In this document: one piece after another, positions 36,928 through 44,614 of the stretch
How the letters are laid out: the number at the start of each line of letters is the position of its first letter
How positions within the stretch are numbered: the first letter of the stretch is position 1
Assembly (NCBI GenBank): GCA_030448265.1
Contig: JAUJNG010000027.1
Location: 1 to 55,167, forward strand
Reading direction: 5' to 3'
Source: Abditibacterium sp.
GTDB lineage: Bacteria; Armatimonadota; Abditibacteriia; Abditibacteriales; Abditibacteriaceae
Length of the DNA: 55,167 nucleotides
Translations under genes and position numbers: made by a program
Notes under the pieces: generated by a model
Database searches by the model: none
Seen by the model: the letters and a program-made list of their open reading frames with translations, nothing else
What the model was told of the DNA's origin: nothing

Positions 36928-38013
36928 ATGCCCGTGACCATCAAAGAGCTTGCCCTGGCGCTCGAACTCGATCATTCGACGGTCGGTTACGCGCTGTCGG
37001 GCAAAGGCACCATCAAGGAAGAAACGCGGCGCCGCGTGCGCGAAAAAGCCGCCGAACTGGGTTACGTTCCCAACGCCATCGCGCGGCGCATGAGAACCCA
37101 GAAAACCGGCACCATCGGCCTGGTGGTGCCCGATGTGGTGCTGATTTACAACGAACTGGTGCAGCACATTTTTCGCGGCGCCATCGCGCGCGGCAGCGAA
37201 GTGCAAATCGCTTTGCACGAATTCAACGCCGATCTCGAAGACCGCGCGCTGCGCTCGCTTCTCGAAGCGCGCGTGGACGGCATCATCCTCAAAAGCCACT
37301 TCGACAACTGGGAAAACGTGCCGGAAAGTCACGCGCTGCGCCAGGTGGCGGCGCAAAACGTGCCGACGGTTTGCTACTCCTATTCCATCGCAAACAGCCC
37401 GTTTCCCACCCTGGCTCTGGCCGTCGAGCGGCAGGGCGAAATGGCCGCCGAACATCTGCTGGGTTTGGGCCATCGCGATTTCGCCTGGCTGTTTCCGGTC
37501 GAAGAGTTTTTTCGCGCCCAGACCGACCGTCTCGCCGGCAGCCGCCGCGCCCTGGCGAAATGCGGCCTCTCTTTGCCCGATTCGCGAGTTCTCTCGCTGC
37601 GAGATCAGGGCGGCGCGGCGCGAAAGGGCGATGATTTCGGCAACTACCTCAATCAGGCGCTGCCGCGCACCGGCATCGAAATCGGTCGCCAACTGCTGCG
37701 GCGCGCGATGGGGCTTTCGCCGCGTCCCACGGCGATTCTGGCGCAAAACGAAGCCACCGCCATCGGCGCGATTTTTGCCGCGCAGGAACTGGGCCTCCAG
37801 GTGCCGCGCGATCTGGCCATCGTCGCCACCAACCGCACTCTGGCGGCGGAACTCTCGCCCTTTTCGCTTTCCACAGTTGATATTCCCGCCGAAGCCGCCG
37901 CGCAGCAGTGCCTGGAGTTGTTGTGGAAGCGCATCGAAGGTCACCCTGCTGCGCTTCTCACGTTTTGCGAGCCGCAATTGCAAATCGGCGCCTCCTCGCA
38001 GGCGGGCCTTTGA
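36928..38013 (+). CDS. LacI-family transcriptional regulator
   Basis: The 361-residue protein has the LacI helix-turn-helix at its very N-terminus (VTIKELALALELDHSTVGYALSGKGTIKEETRRRV), then the hinge helix PNAIARRMRTQKT and a periplasmic-binding-protein-like effector domain (about 65-355). Unusually, the turn reads DHSTVGYALSG where most members have VSRAL, so Gly-Tyr replaces Ser-Arg in the recognition helix and operator preference may differ. It is followed after 75 bases by a perfect 16-bp palindrome of LacI-operator type and a pilin-like gene. The effector, usually a sugar, is unknown. Confidence 0.94.
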   Translation: MPVTIKELALALELDHSTVGYALSGKGTIKEETRRRVREKAAELGYVPNAIARRMRTQKTGTIGLVVPDVVLIYNELVQHIFRGAIARGSEVQIALHEFNADLEDRALRSLLEARVDGIILKSHFDNWENVPESHALRQVAAQNVPTVCYSYSIANSPFPTLALAVERQGEMAAEHLLGLGHRDFAWLFPVEEFFRAQTDRLAGSRRALAKCGLSLPDSRVLSLRDQGGAARKGDDFGNYLNQALPRTGIEIGRQLLRRAMGLSPRPTAILAQNEATAIGAIFAAQELGLQVPRDLAIVATNRTLAAELSPFSLSTVDIPAEAAAQQCLELLWKRIEGHPAALLTFCEPQLQIGASSQAGL

Positions 38014-38059
38014 AACTGCGTTCAAAGCGGGAACTTTTTCAAAAATCGGCGGGAAATGT

Positions 38060-38103
38060 TTGAAAAGCGCGCAAAATGGGTAAAATGTATCGAACGTTCG
38101 ATA
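38060..38103 (+). promoter_or_regulatory. Promoter with LacI-type operator
   Basis: TTGAAA (38060-38065) and TAAAAT (38081-38086) form a possible promoter with short 15-base spacing. Immediately downstream, 38088-38103 is the perfect palindrome TATCGAACGTTCGATA, with the central CG typical of LacI/GalR operators. It covers the expected transcription start and ends 14 bases before the pilin ATG at 38118. The adjacent LacI-family gene is the obvious candidate repressor. Confidence 0.65.
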
Positions 38104-38117
38104 AAAATGGAGTTCCC

Positions 38118-38933
38118 ATGAAATTTTCGTCTTGCCACCGTCCTCCAGGCGCCGAGTCGCGGGGCCACCGCGCCTTTACCTTGATAGAACTCTTGGTCGT
38201 TATAGCTATAATAGCGATCCTCGCCGCCATCCTCTTTCCCGTCTTCGGGCGAGCCAGAGAAAACGCGCGCCGCACCTCGTGTTTGAGCAACTCCAAGCAA
38301 ATGGGCCTGGCGATGATGCAATATGTCCAGGATTTCGACGGGCGCTATCCGCACGCTTCAGGGTCGCCCGCTATTAGTAGCTATCTCGACTTCAATCGCA
38401 AAAATCAGTTTCTTCCCTTCAACATCCACTGGATGCAGCAGCTCTATCCCTATCACAAGAGCTGGCAGATCTACCTGTGTCCAAGCGACAGCACGCCCAA
38501 CGCTGAGAAGGTGGATAATCCTAACCTGAGCGGGTTTCGTTCGCCGTCGCCTTCGTCTTACGGCACCAACTCGACGCTGCTGCAAACGGGTTCGTCCACG
38601 ACAGCAGCAGGCTCGCTGCACGAAAGCATGCTCACCTCTGCCGCGACGACCTACATCATCGCCGAAACCCGCCAGAGCGCCGAGTTCTTCGGGCACAACT
38701 GCGGCGGCAATCCCAACACCAGCTGGCTCAACCGCGTGCGTTTTGCCAGCGCCACCAACGATGTGACGACCACGTGCTCGTTTTCGGCGATTCCCGACCT
38801 CAGCAAAATGGCGGGCAATCAGGAAAGGCATACGCGGCATTTCGGTGGTTCGGTCATCACCTTCGCCGATGGTCACACCAAGTGGAGCAAGTGGAGCAAC
38901 ATCAAGCCGGAGTTTCTCAACGCCACACAGTAA
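38118..38933 (+). CDS. Prepilin-like H-X9-DG protein
   Basis: The 271-residue protein has leader MKFSSCHRPPGAESRGHRA, then FTLIELLVVIAIIAILAAIL, FPVFGRARENARRTSCLSNSKQMG, and a soluble domain closing with RHFGGSVITFADGHTKW (H-X9-DG). ATG 38118 has TGGAG five bases upstream. It is the only pilin-like gene here with a visible operator, and the next gene encodes a large secreted glycoside hydrolase. Sugar-dependent expression through the LacI regulator is therefore an attractive inference. Confidence 0.92.
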   Translation: MKFSSCHRPPGAESRGHRAFTLIELLVVIAIIAILAAILFPVFGRARENARRTSCLSNSKQMGLAMMQYVQDFDGRYPHASGSPAISSYLDFNRKNQFLPFNIHWMQQLYPYHKSWQIYLCPSDSTPNAEKVDNPNLSGFRSPSPSSYGTNSTLLQTGSSTTAAGSLHESMLTSAATTYIIAETRQSAEFFGHNCGGNPNTSWLNRVRFASATNDVTTTCSFSAIPDLSKMAGNQERHTRHFGGSVITFADGHTKWSKWSNIKPEFLNATQ

Positions 38934-38996
38934 GCTGACAAAGGTTTGCAAGGCCCAAGAAGCCGTCTGAAAAGCCGTAGCCAGGCGAGAATGGAG

Positions 38997-39060
38997 ATTG
39001 GAACAGGGCGCAAGCCCCGCTTGTTGCAAAATTCAAGCGGGGCTTGCGCCCTCTTCCAAC
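38997..39060. repeat. Palindromic repeat family A, copy 4
   Basis: Arms 38997-39023 and 39034-39060 are reverse complements with one or two mismatches. The order is inside out compared with copies 1, 2 and 5: the TTGG end is outermost and GCGGGG is at the loop. It lies about 60 bases after the pilin stop and 79 before the next start. Confidence 0.9.
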
Positions 39061-39138
39061 CTTTCGACCGGCCAGAATTGAAGACTTTTTACACGTCTTC
39101 TCAGGGCACCGTCACCTCTTGCACAACAGGAAAATTTC

Positions 39139-42100
39139 GTGAATTCCATCTCAAGAATTGCAACTTCCGTCCTTTTGGTCTCGCTCGCCCTGCTGGGATG
39201 CGCCCAGTCCTCGCGCGCCGATGCGCCGCGTGTCGCAGTCTGGGATCCAGTTTTTGGCACCAGTGAAGGGCGTTTCAAAATCGACCCTAAATCGCTCGAT
39301 CAAGTCGCGGCCTGGCTCCAAAAAGGCGGCGCGCAAGTTTCGCGCGTTTCGACCGACGAGCTGGGCGACGCCGCCAAGTTTTCCGCCGCCCGTTTCGATG
39401 CGCTGTTTCTGCCTGGCGACTCGTTTCCGCGCGCCGCGACCGCCGCGCTGCAAAAATTCGCCGCTGAAGGCGGCGTTCTGGTCGGACTCAATGCCCGCGT
39501 GCCCTTCAACGTCGCCATCGCGCCCGAAACGGACGGCAAATCGTGGACGATGAGTCCCAAAACGCCCACATTCGCCTGGCAAAGCGGCGACATCAATTTC
39601 AAATCGCTGGGCCTTAGATATATTTACAATCCCGCCAAACACGATCAGGGCGTCAAAAATCTGGCGACGCCGCTCCTCAAAAAATATCTGCCCGACGCGC
39701 CCGACATCCTTGAAAAACTGCCTTCGGGCTGGATCGTGCCCACCGATGTGGATGGCGTCAAAACTACCTATTATCCGCTCGTGCGCTCGCTGCGCGTGGA
39801 CGGCGCCGACACCACGCCGCAGCTTTATCTGACCCAAAACGGCAAGCGATTGGGCATTATTTCCAGCAATCCGTGGTATACGCTGGGCACCGATCCCCAA
39901 CGCTGGCCGCTCGCCGAGAAAACCGTCGTCGCCCTCGCGCAAATCGCCAATGATTACCGCGATGGAAAACTGAAACTCACTCCCGCCGACGCCATTGATT
40001 TGCCGGAAAACCAGGCGCCGCCCGAACCGATGCGCCACCGGCAAGTCAAAGCCTCGGTCAATCCCGAAGGCGCCAAACCCGTCGCACGCTGGGGCGCCTT
40101 CGATGGCGGCTCTTTTGAACTGGGCGAACCGCTCAAGGGCGAGAAATCGCTGGCCGTGGGCGCCAAAAACGGCGAGTTTCCGCGCCGCCTCGAAGCGGGC
40201 GCGACCTTGAAACTGGCTTTGCCCGATTTGGCAGGCGGCGCCAAGTTTTTGCGGATTCGCGGCGCTTACAACCAGACCGGCGCGGCTCTTCGGGCCGATT
40301 TCGGCGCCGATACGGTGTGGAACGAAGGTTTTCTTTATATCGACGCTTCAGGGCAGGGCAATACCGGCGCGCCCGATCTGGTGGACGTGCCCGCCGAATT
40401 TCATCGCGCGACTTACCTGCCTTCTAACGGCGCCAAAACGCTGACATTGAGCAATCCTGGCACGAAGCCGCTCTATTTCGACGCGGTGCAAATCGAGGTG
40501 CGGCCCCAGGGCGCGCCGCGCATGCTGCTGGGGCTGGGCGCGCCGTTTTCCATCGTGCGGAACGGAAAAACCACGATTCCGCCCGAAGTTTCCAAAACCT
40601 GGGGTTCAATTCGCGCCGCCTGGAGCGGTTCGAGCATCGGCCCGCCCGACGACCCCAAACGCTGGGACATCATCGACAGGCAGATGGCGACCTATGTAGC
40701 GCTGGGCGCGCCGCTCGAACTGCTCATCGAGCGCACGCCCAGATGGGCCGCGATGGATGAAGCGCACCTTAAACAATCGGGCAGCCGGCCTCACACCGTC
40801 GCGCCCGACCCGCAGAAATACGCCGGAATCGTGGAGCGCATGGTCGGCAAATACAAGGACATCACCGACGCCTACGAAATCTGGAACGAGGCTGATTCCA
40901 ACCAGTTCTACGTCGGCACCGATGAAGAATACATCACGCTTTACAAAACGCTCGTGCCCATCATCAAACGGCTCGATCCTGGCGCCAAAATCATCACGAC
41001 GGGCATGGCGGGTTACAAAGAAGAGTTCGTCAACAACCTGGTGAAAGCGGGCGTGCTCAAAAGCGCGGATTATTTCGCGTTTCATCCCTACGCCGGAAAA
41101 TCGCAGGCGTGGGACGTGCCGTTTGGCCAGATTGAAGGCAGTCTTTACGCCAACGGCATTGACATGGAGATTTATTGCAACGAATCGGGTTTCGTGTGGC
41201 AAAACATAGAGTGGTTCACCGCGCCGCCCAACTACACGCCGTTTTTGCAAAAAGTGCTGCTCGACAAAGCGATGGCGCGGCTCTTGTCCAACAAATTGAA
41301 CCGTCTCAGCGTGTTTCACGCGGGCGGCGACAACCATCCCTTCGGTTTGTGGGACGAAACCGGCAATCCGCGCCCCGCTTATGCGGTTTTCAACGACTAT
41401 CTGCCGCTCGATGGCGGTAAACGTCTCGATGTCAACCTCCTGGGCACCAATAACCAACCGCTCGCGGGCGTTTACAGCGCCGCTTCGGTTCAGGACAACG
41501 GCAAAATCACCATCGTTGTCAATCCTGCCGAAGTCGAACGCTTCGCCGCAAGCGCGCCCATCGTGCCGCTTCGTGCCGAGTTCAACGATCTCAAAGGCTT
41601 CACCTATTTTCAGGGCAAAGTCGCGGCGAAAGAGGGCAAAGCCACGCTCACTCCCGCCGCCGGAAAATATCTCGGTTTCGGCACCAGTTTTTCGGTTGAT
41701 CCGGCCCAGACGCCGGTTTTGGAAATCGGCATCGACGAGGCCGAAAAAGAGGTGCCCCTGAGCCTGAAATGGAACGGCAAGGGTGTGTCTCTCGGCTCCA
41801 AAACGGCGGGCGTCTATCGCTACGATTTGCGCGCCCTGGTTGGTGCAGGGCAGGGCGAAGGCGAATTGACGATGCGACCGACGGGGAAAACCGTGCTCGA
41901 TTTCATTCGCATCGTGGCGGAAAAGGACGCGGGCGGGCCGGTGACCGAAAAAATCGCGCGCGGCGGCCCTTCCACGGAATTTGACGACGCGAGCGGCTGG
42001 GCGAGCTTTTTCGGCAAACCCAGCGTCGCGGACGGAAAACTCACCCTCACGCCCGACGCCGGCAAAACTTACACGGGCTTTTCGCGCACGGTTTCACTCG

Positions 42101-42576
42101 ATCCGCAGACGCTGCCGCTTGTGGAAGTCAGCGTGCCGCAGAGCGCGAACGTGTGGCAGTTATCGCTCAAGGGGCCGGACGGAAAGAGCGTTCTCATCGC
42201 CGACAAGCAGTCGAAAGGCATTTTTAAGGCCGATTTGCGCCAGAAAATGGCGAATGCCCCAGCGGGCGACTACGAAATGACGCTGCGCGCTTTCGGCGCC
42301 ACGACTTTCGACTACCTGCGTTTTGCCGCCGACCCCAACGTTCCCAAAACCGCCGCGTCCGTTTCATCCGTCGCGACGCCTTCCCAAACCGCGCCCGCGC
42401 CGTTGCCGGTGGTGTTGCGGATTCCGCTTGAAAAAGCGGGCGCGCTTCAGGGCCGCGTGCGAGTGGGCGACCAGGAATCGCCCGTCGCGGTGCAGGTGAA
42501 AAGCGCGGGTGGACAAAGCTGGGCCGAAGTGAAAATGGACGTGACCGGACGCAGCATTTTGACGCTGGCGCCTTGA
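39139..42576 (+). CDS. Secreted clan GH-A glycoside hydrolase (GH39-like)
   Basis: The 1145-residue protein starts with GTG and a lipoprotein-type signal (lipobox LLGC at about 18-21); AGGA lies upstream. Residues about 30-300 form a flavodoxin/GATase-like domain, followed by a beta-sandwich. A (beta/alpha)8 barrel at about 470-770 carries EIWNEAD (acid/base Glu584) and YCNESGF (nucleophile Glu682), the GH39/clan GH-A pattern. The last 350 residues are two repeated beta modules (KAGVYRYDLRA / KGIFKADLRQ) that may bind carbohydrate. It probably cleaves plant-type polysaccharide at the cell surface. Its place behind the LacI gene and pilin gene suggests coordinated sugar control, but a palindrome separates it from the pilin. 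Confidence 0.86.
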   Translation: MNSISRIATSVLLVSLALLGCAQSSRADAPRVAVWDPVFGTSEGRFKIDPKSLDQVAAWLQKGGAQVSRVSTDELGDAAKFSAARFDALFLPGDSFPRAATAALQKFAAEGGVLVGLNARVPFNVAIAPETDGKSWTMSPKTPTFAWQSGDINFKSLGLRYIYNPAKHDQGVKNLATPLLKKYLPDAPDILEKLPSGWIVPTDVDGVKTTYYPLVRSLRVDGADTTPQLYLTQNGKRLGIISSNPWYTLGTDPQRWPLAEKTVVALAQIANDYRDGKLKLTPADAIDLPENQAPPEPMRHRQVKASVNPEGAKPVARWGAFDGGSFELGEPLKGEKSLAVGAKNGEFPRRLEAGATLKLALPDLAGGAKFLRIRGAYNQTGAALRADFGADTVWNEGFLYIDASGQGNTGAPDLVDVPAEFHRATYLPSNGAKTLTLSNPGTKPLYFDAVQIEVRPQGAPRMLLGLGAPFSIVRNGKTTIPPEVSKTWGSIRAAWSGSSIGPPDDPKRWDIIDRQMATYVALGAPLELLIERTPRWAAMDEAHLKQSGSRPHTVAPDPQKYAGIVERMVGKYKDITDAYEIWNEADSNQFYVGTDEEYITLYKTLVPIIKRLDPGAKIITTGMAGYKEEFVNNLVKAGVLKSADYFAFHPYAGKSQAWDVPFGQIEGSLYANGIDMEIYCNESGFVWQNIEWFTAPPNYTPFLQKVLLDKAMARLLSNKLNRLSVFHAGGDNHPFGLWDETGNPRPAYAVFNDYLPLDGGKRLDVNLLGTNNQPLAGVYSAASVQDNGKITIVVNPAEVERFAASAPIVPLRAEFNDLKGFTYFQGKVAAKEGKATLTPAAGKYLGFGTSFSVDPAQTPVLEIGIDEAEKEVPLSLKWNGKGVSLGSKTAGVYRYDLRALVGAGQGEGELTMRPTGKTVLDFIRIVAEKDAGGPVTEKIARGGPSTEFDDASGWASFFGKPSVADGKLTLTPDAGKTYTGFSRTVSLDPQTLPLVEVSVPQSANVWQLSLKGPDGKSVLIADKQSKGIFKADLRQKMANAPAGDYEMTLRAFGATTFDYLRFAADPNVPKTAASVSSVATPSQTAPAPLPVVLRIPLEKAGALQGRVRVGDQESPVAVQVKSAGGQSWAEVKMDVTGRSILTLAP

Positions 42577-42592
42577 GACAACCGGTAAGAAG

Positions 42593-42716
42593 CTGTTTTG
42601 GAAGTGTCGTAGGGGCGTAGCGTGCTACGCCCAAAACCCTGAGCGCGCGTCATTTGAAGGCTTCTCCAACGCCCTGGGCGTAGCACGCTACGCCGCTACG
42701 GGCACTTCCAAAACAG
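42593..42716. repeat. Inverted repeat with GGCGTAGCGTGCTACGCC core
   Basis: Arms 42593-42632 and 42676-42716 are about 40-base reverse complements with small mismatches. Each arm contains its own nested palindrome GGGCGTAGC.GCTACGCCC, so the element can form either one long hairpin or two short ones. It follows the GH39-like stop by 17 bases. Confidence 0.9.
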
Positions 42717-42721
42717 ACTCT

Positions 42722-42796
42722 TAGAAAGGGAGAAGGGGAGTAAGGATCGAGATTGCAAGTCGCAGTCTCGATTTTTACTCCCCCTCTCCTTTTCTA
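42722..42796. repeat. Inverted repeat with AGAAAGGGAGAAGGGGAG arms
   Basis: Arms 42722-42742 and 42776-42796 are near-perfect 21-base reverse complements, with a second inner pair (ATCGAGA/TCTCGAT). It lies 10 bases from the DUF1854 stop codon. A related, more degenerate GAGAAGGGGAGAAAGGGAG segment is found at 15896-15915. Confidence 0.85.
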
Positions 42797-42806
42797 GAAT
42801 CCCTGC

Positions 42807-43292
42807 CTACACCTTGCCCAGAAACCGCGCCCGCGAAGCTTCATCGAGCGCGTTGACATCAGGGATTTCGTAGCGGTTTTCCTCGGTGTCGCGCAGCATG
42901 AAGCGGCTGGGCGTGATTTCGTAAATCGCTTCGTGGAGCGCTTTGGTGGTGATGGAAGTGGCGCCCCTGTCGGTTTCGATATCCCACACCGCCGAGCCGA
43001 AACGCTCGTAAATCGCGTTGATTTTATGGATTTTGGGCAGAAAATAGCGGTTTTCGAGCGCGTCCTGCAAAAGCTGGCGCTGCGGCGTTTCGATGCCCTC
43101 GAAATTCCGCAAAATCCCCAGTTCCTTGCCAGCGCCGTCGCGCAAAATCAGGTTTTGGTTTTCGTTGGAGATGGGGAAAGCGCGCAAAACTTCGACGCGA
43201 ATCGCGCAGCGCTCGCCCTCGATCTGGGCGCGCAGAGTGCCGTCGGGCGCGACTTCAAGGCGCAGATTCTGGGGTTCGAGATAAATCGACAT
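42807..43292 (-). CDS. DUF1854 domain protein
   Basis: The 161-residue protein matches the DUF1854 family over its whole length, including FPISNENQNLILRDGAGKELG, the charged ALENRYFLPKI segment, and the closing TEENRYEIPDVNALDEASR block. As I recall, this family is found next to a distinctive ABC exporter in cyanophycin-linked gene sets. Such an exporter is encoded here two genes upstream on the same strand. No cyanophycin synthetase or cyanophycinase is in the window. No membrane segment or signal is seen. It is probably co-transcribed with the upstream fusion gene (36-base gap). Confidence 0.82.
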   Translation of the reverse strand: MSIYLEPQNLRLEVAPDGTLRAQIEGERCAIRVEVLRAFPISNENQNLILRDGAGKELGILRNFEGIETPQRQLLQDALENRYFLPKIHKINAIYERFGSAVWDIETDRGATSITTKALHEAIYEITPSRFMLRDTEENRYEIPDVNALDEASRARFLGKV

Positions 43293-43328
43293 CCTCTTTC
43301 TCTTATCAGATTCGCGCAGGCCGGTTCT

Positions 43329-44513
43329 TCACGGCGAAAGGGTAAAATTGCGTCCGCGCGGCGCGGCGGTGTTGGAAACCACGCCGACCTTGAGCCATTT
43401 GACGTGCCCATCGGCGAAAGCGTAGTTGGCGCCGCCGTGCAGATGACGCCGCGACGGCGCCCAGTTCGGCGGCAGATTTCGCAGCGAGTAAGCGGCATTC
43501 GCTTCGCGCCCGCCGGTGTTGCCGTCGCCCCACAAAATGCTGTTGGGGGGCGAAGCTAATTTCGTTTCATTCAGCCCGTAAAAGCGGGCGTTGAACCAGT
43601 AATCGGTGTAATCTCCGCTTGCGAAATCGGGGTTTTCGGGCCGGTAAAGCTCTTGCGGGCACTGGAAAAGCTGCGTCGATTTGAGATAAGGCTGAACGAT
43701 GGCGCCCACGCCGTTCGCTGCGCTTGTGGGCGTTGGCGGATAGTGGCCATTGGAATCCTGAAGATATTGGAGGACGGCCAGATTGATTTGCTTGAGGTTC
43801 GACTGGCAGGTCGAATGTCGCGGGAAGTTCAGGGACTTTACCACGCGCTTGCTGCTTTGCCACACCCTCCATCGTCCCAGCCGCGCGACGTAACTTCGAT
43901 GCGTCACGAATTCGGGCCACACGATGTTGATTTCCCACGCGCCGTAGAGAAAAAGCGGCAGCAAAATTCCGGCGAAACGGGCGCGCTGCGGAGGATTGAC
44001 GATCCAGCTTCGGCTCAAAAACCGGCGCACCATCTGTGCCCCGTCGTGTTTGAGCGCATCGCGGCCCAGAAGATGAAAAGGAAACAGAGCGCCGCAAGTG
44101 CCGGTTACAATCGCAAGAGGAACCGTTGGGTCGGAAAATACGCCGTGTGGCCTATAACCCGCATAAAACGGATAAACGAGGAAAACCCCACTCGACGCCA
44201 CCAAAACAACCCACAAAAACCCCGCCAGTCCGCCTATCAGAGAGGCAATCAAACCCGCGAAAAATCCGCTTGCAAAGCCCAGCGCGACCGCCGCTAAAAC
44301 AAAAAGCGCGAAATCGGGAAAGGCCCAGACGACTCTCGTCACACCTTGAAGCCCCATGCCGCCCGCAACGCCGCCCGCCACAGCGACAACTCCGCCAATA
44401 AATGCGAGAATCGTCACGATGGCGCCCAAAACGAAGCCGCCACACAGCCCGCTCAGCGCGGCAAAAGTAAGCCAGGGGCCGAAAAACCGTCCGAGGGCGC
44501 GCGGGGAAAGCAT
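43329..44513 (-). CDS. Polytopic membrane protein fused to H-X9-DG-like domain
   Basis: The 394-residue protein joins two parts not found together in the other local copies. Residues 1-200 are hydrophobic and Gly-rich with four to six predicted helices. Residues 230-394 match the soluble domain of the pilin-like proteins: STCQSNLKQINLAVLQYLQDSNGHYPP, a Cys-Pro loop, and RRHLHGGANYAFADGHVKW. The cleaved prepilin helix is missing. The closing motif has an extra residue, giving H-X10-DG or H-X8-DG and not H-X9-DG. It lies between an ABC exporter gene and a DUF1854 gene, suggesting membrane-anchored use of the domain. The function is unknown. Confidence 0.8.
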   Translation of the reverse strand: MLSPRALGRFFGPWLTFAALSGLCGGFVLGAIVTILAFIGGVVAVAGGVAGGMGLQGVTRVVWAFPDFALFVLAAVALGFASGFFAGLIASLIGGLAGFLWVVLVASSGVFLVYPFYAGYRPHGVFSDPTVPLAIVTGTCGALFPFHLLGRDALKHDGAQMVRRFLSRSWIVNPPQRARFAGILLPLFLYGAWEINIVWPEFVTHRSYVARLGRWRVWQSSKRVVKSLNFPRHSTCQSNLKQINLAVLQYLQDSNGHYPPTPTSAANGVGAIVQPYLKSTQLFQCPQELYRPENPDFASGDYTDYWFNARFYGLNETKLASPPNSILWGDGNTGGREANAAYSLRNLPPNWAPSRRHLHGGANYAFADGHVKWLKVGVVSNTAAPRGRNFTLSP

Positions 44514-44542
44514 ATTCCCAGTTTAGAGTCCCAAAGGCAAAC

Positions 44543-44611
44543 GAGGCGGGACTAACGTCCTCTTCCAATCGGTGACAGTTAATGATTGGAAGAGGACGTC
44601 AGTCCCGCCTC
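44543..44611. repeat. Palindromic repeat family A, copy 5
   Basis: Arms 44543-44570 and 44584-44611 are 28-base reverse complements (GAGGCGGGACTAACGTCC then TCTTCCAATC) with one or two mismatches and a 13-base loop. It is a sequence variant of the family (GGACTAACGTCC in place of GGCTTGCGCCC), matching the inner unit of copy 3. It separates two co-directional genes. Confidence 0.9.
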
Positions 44612-44614
44612 TCT

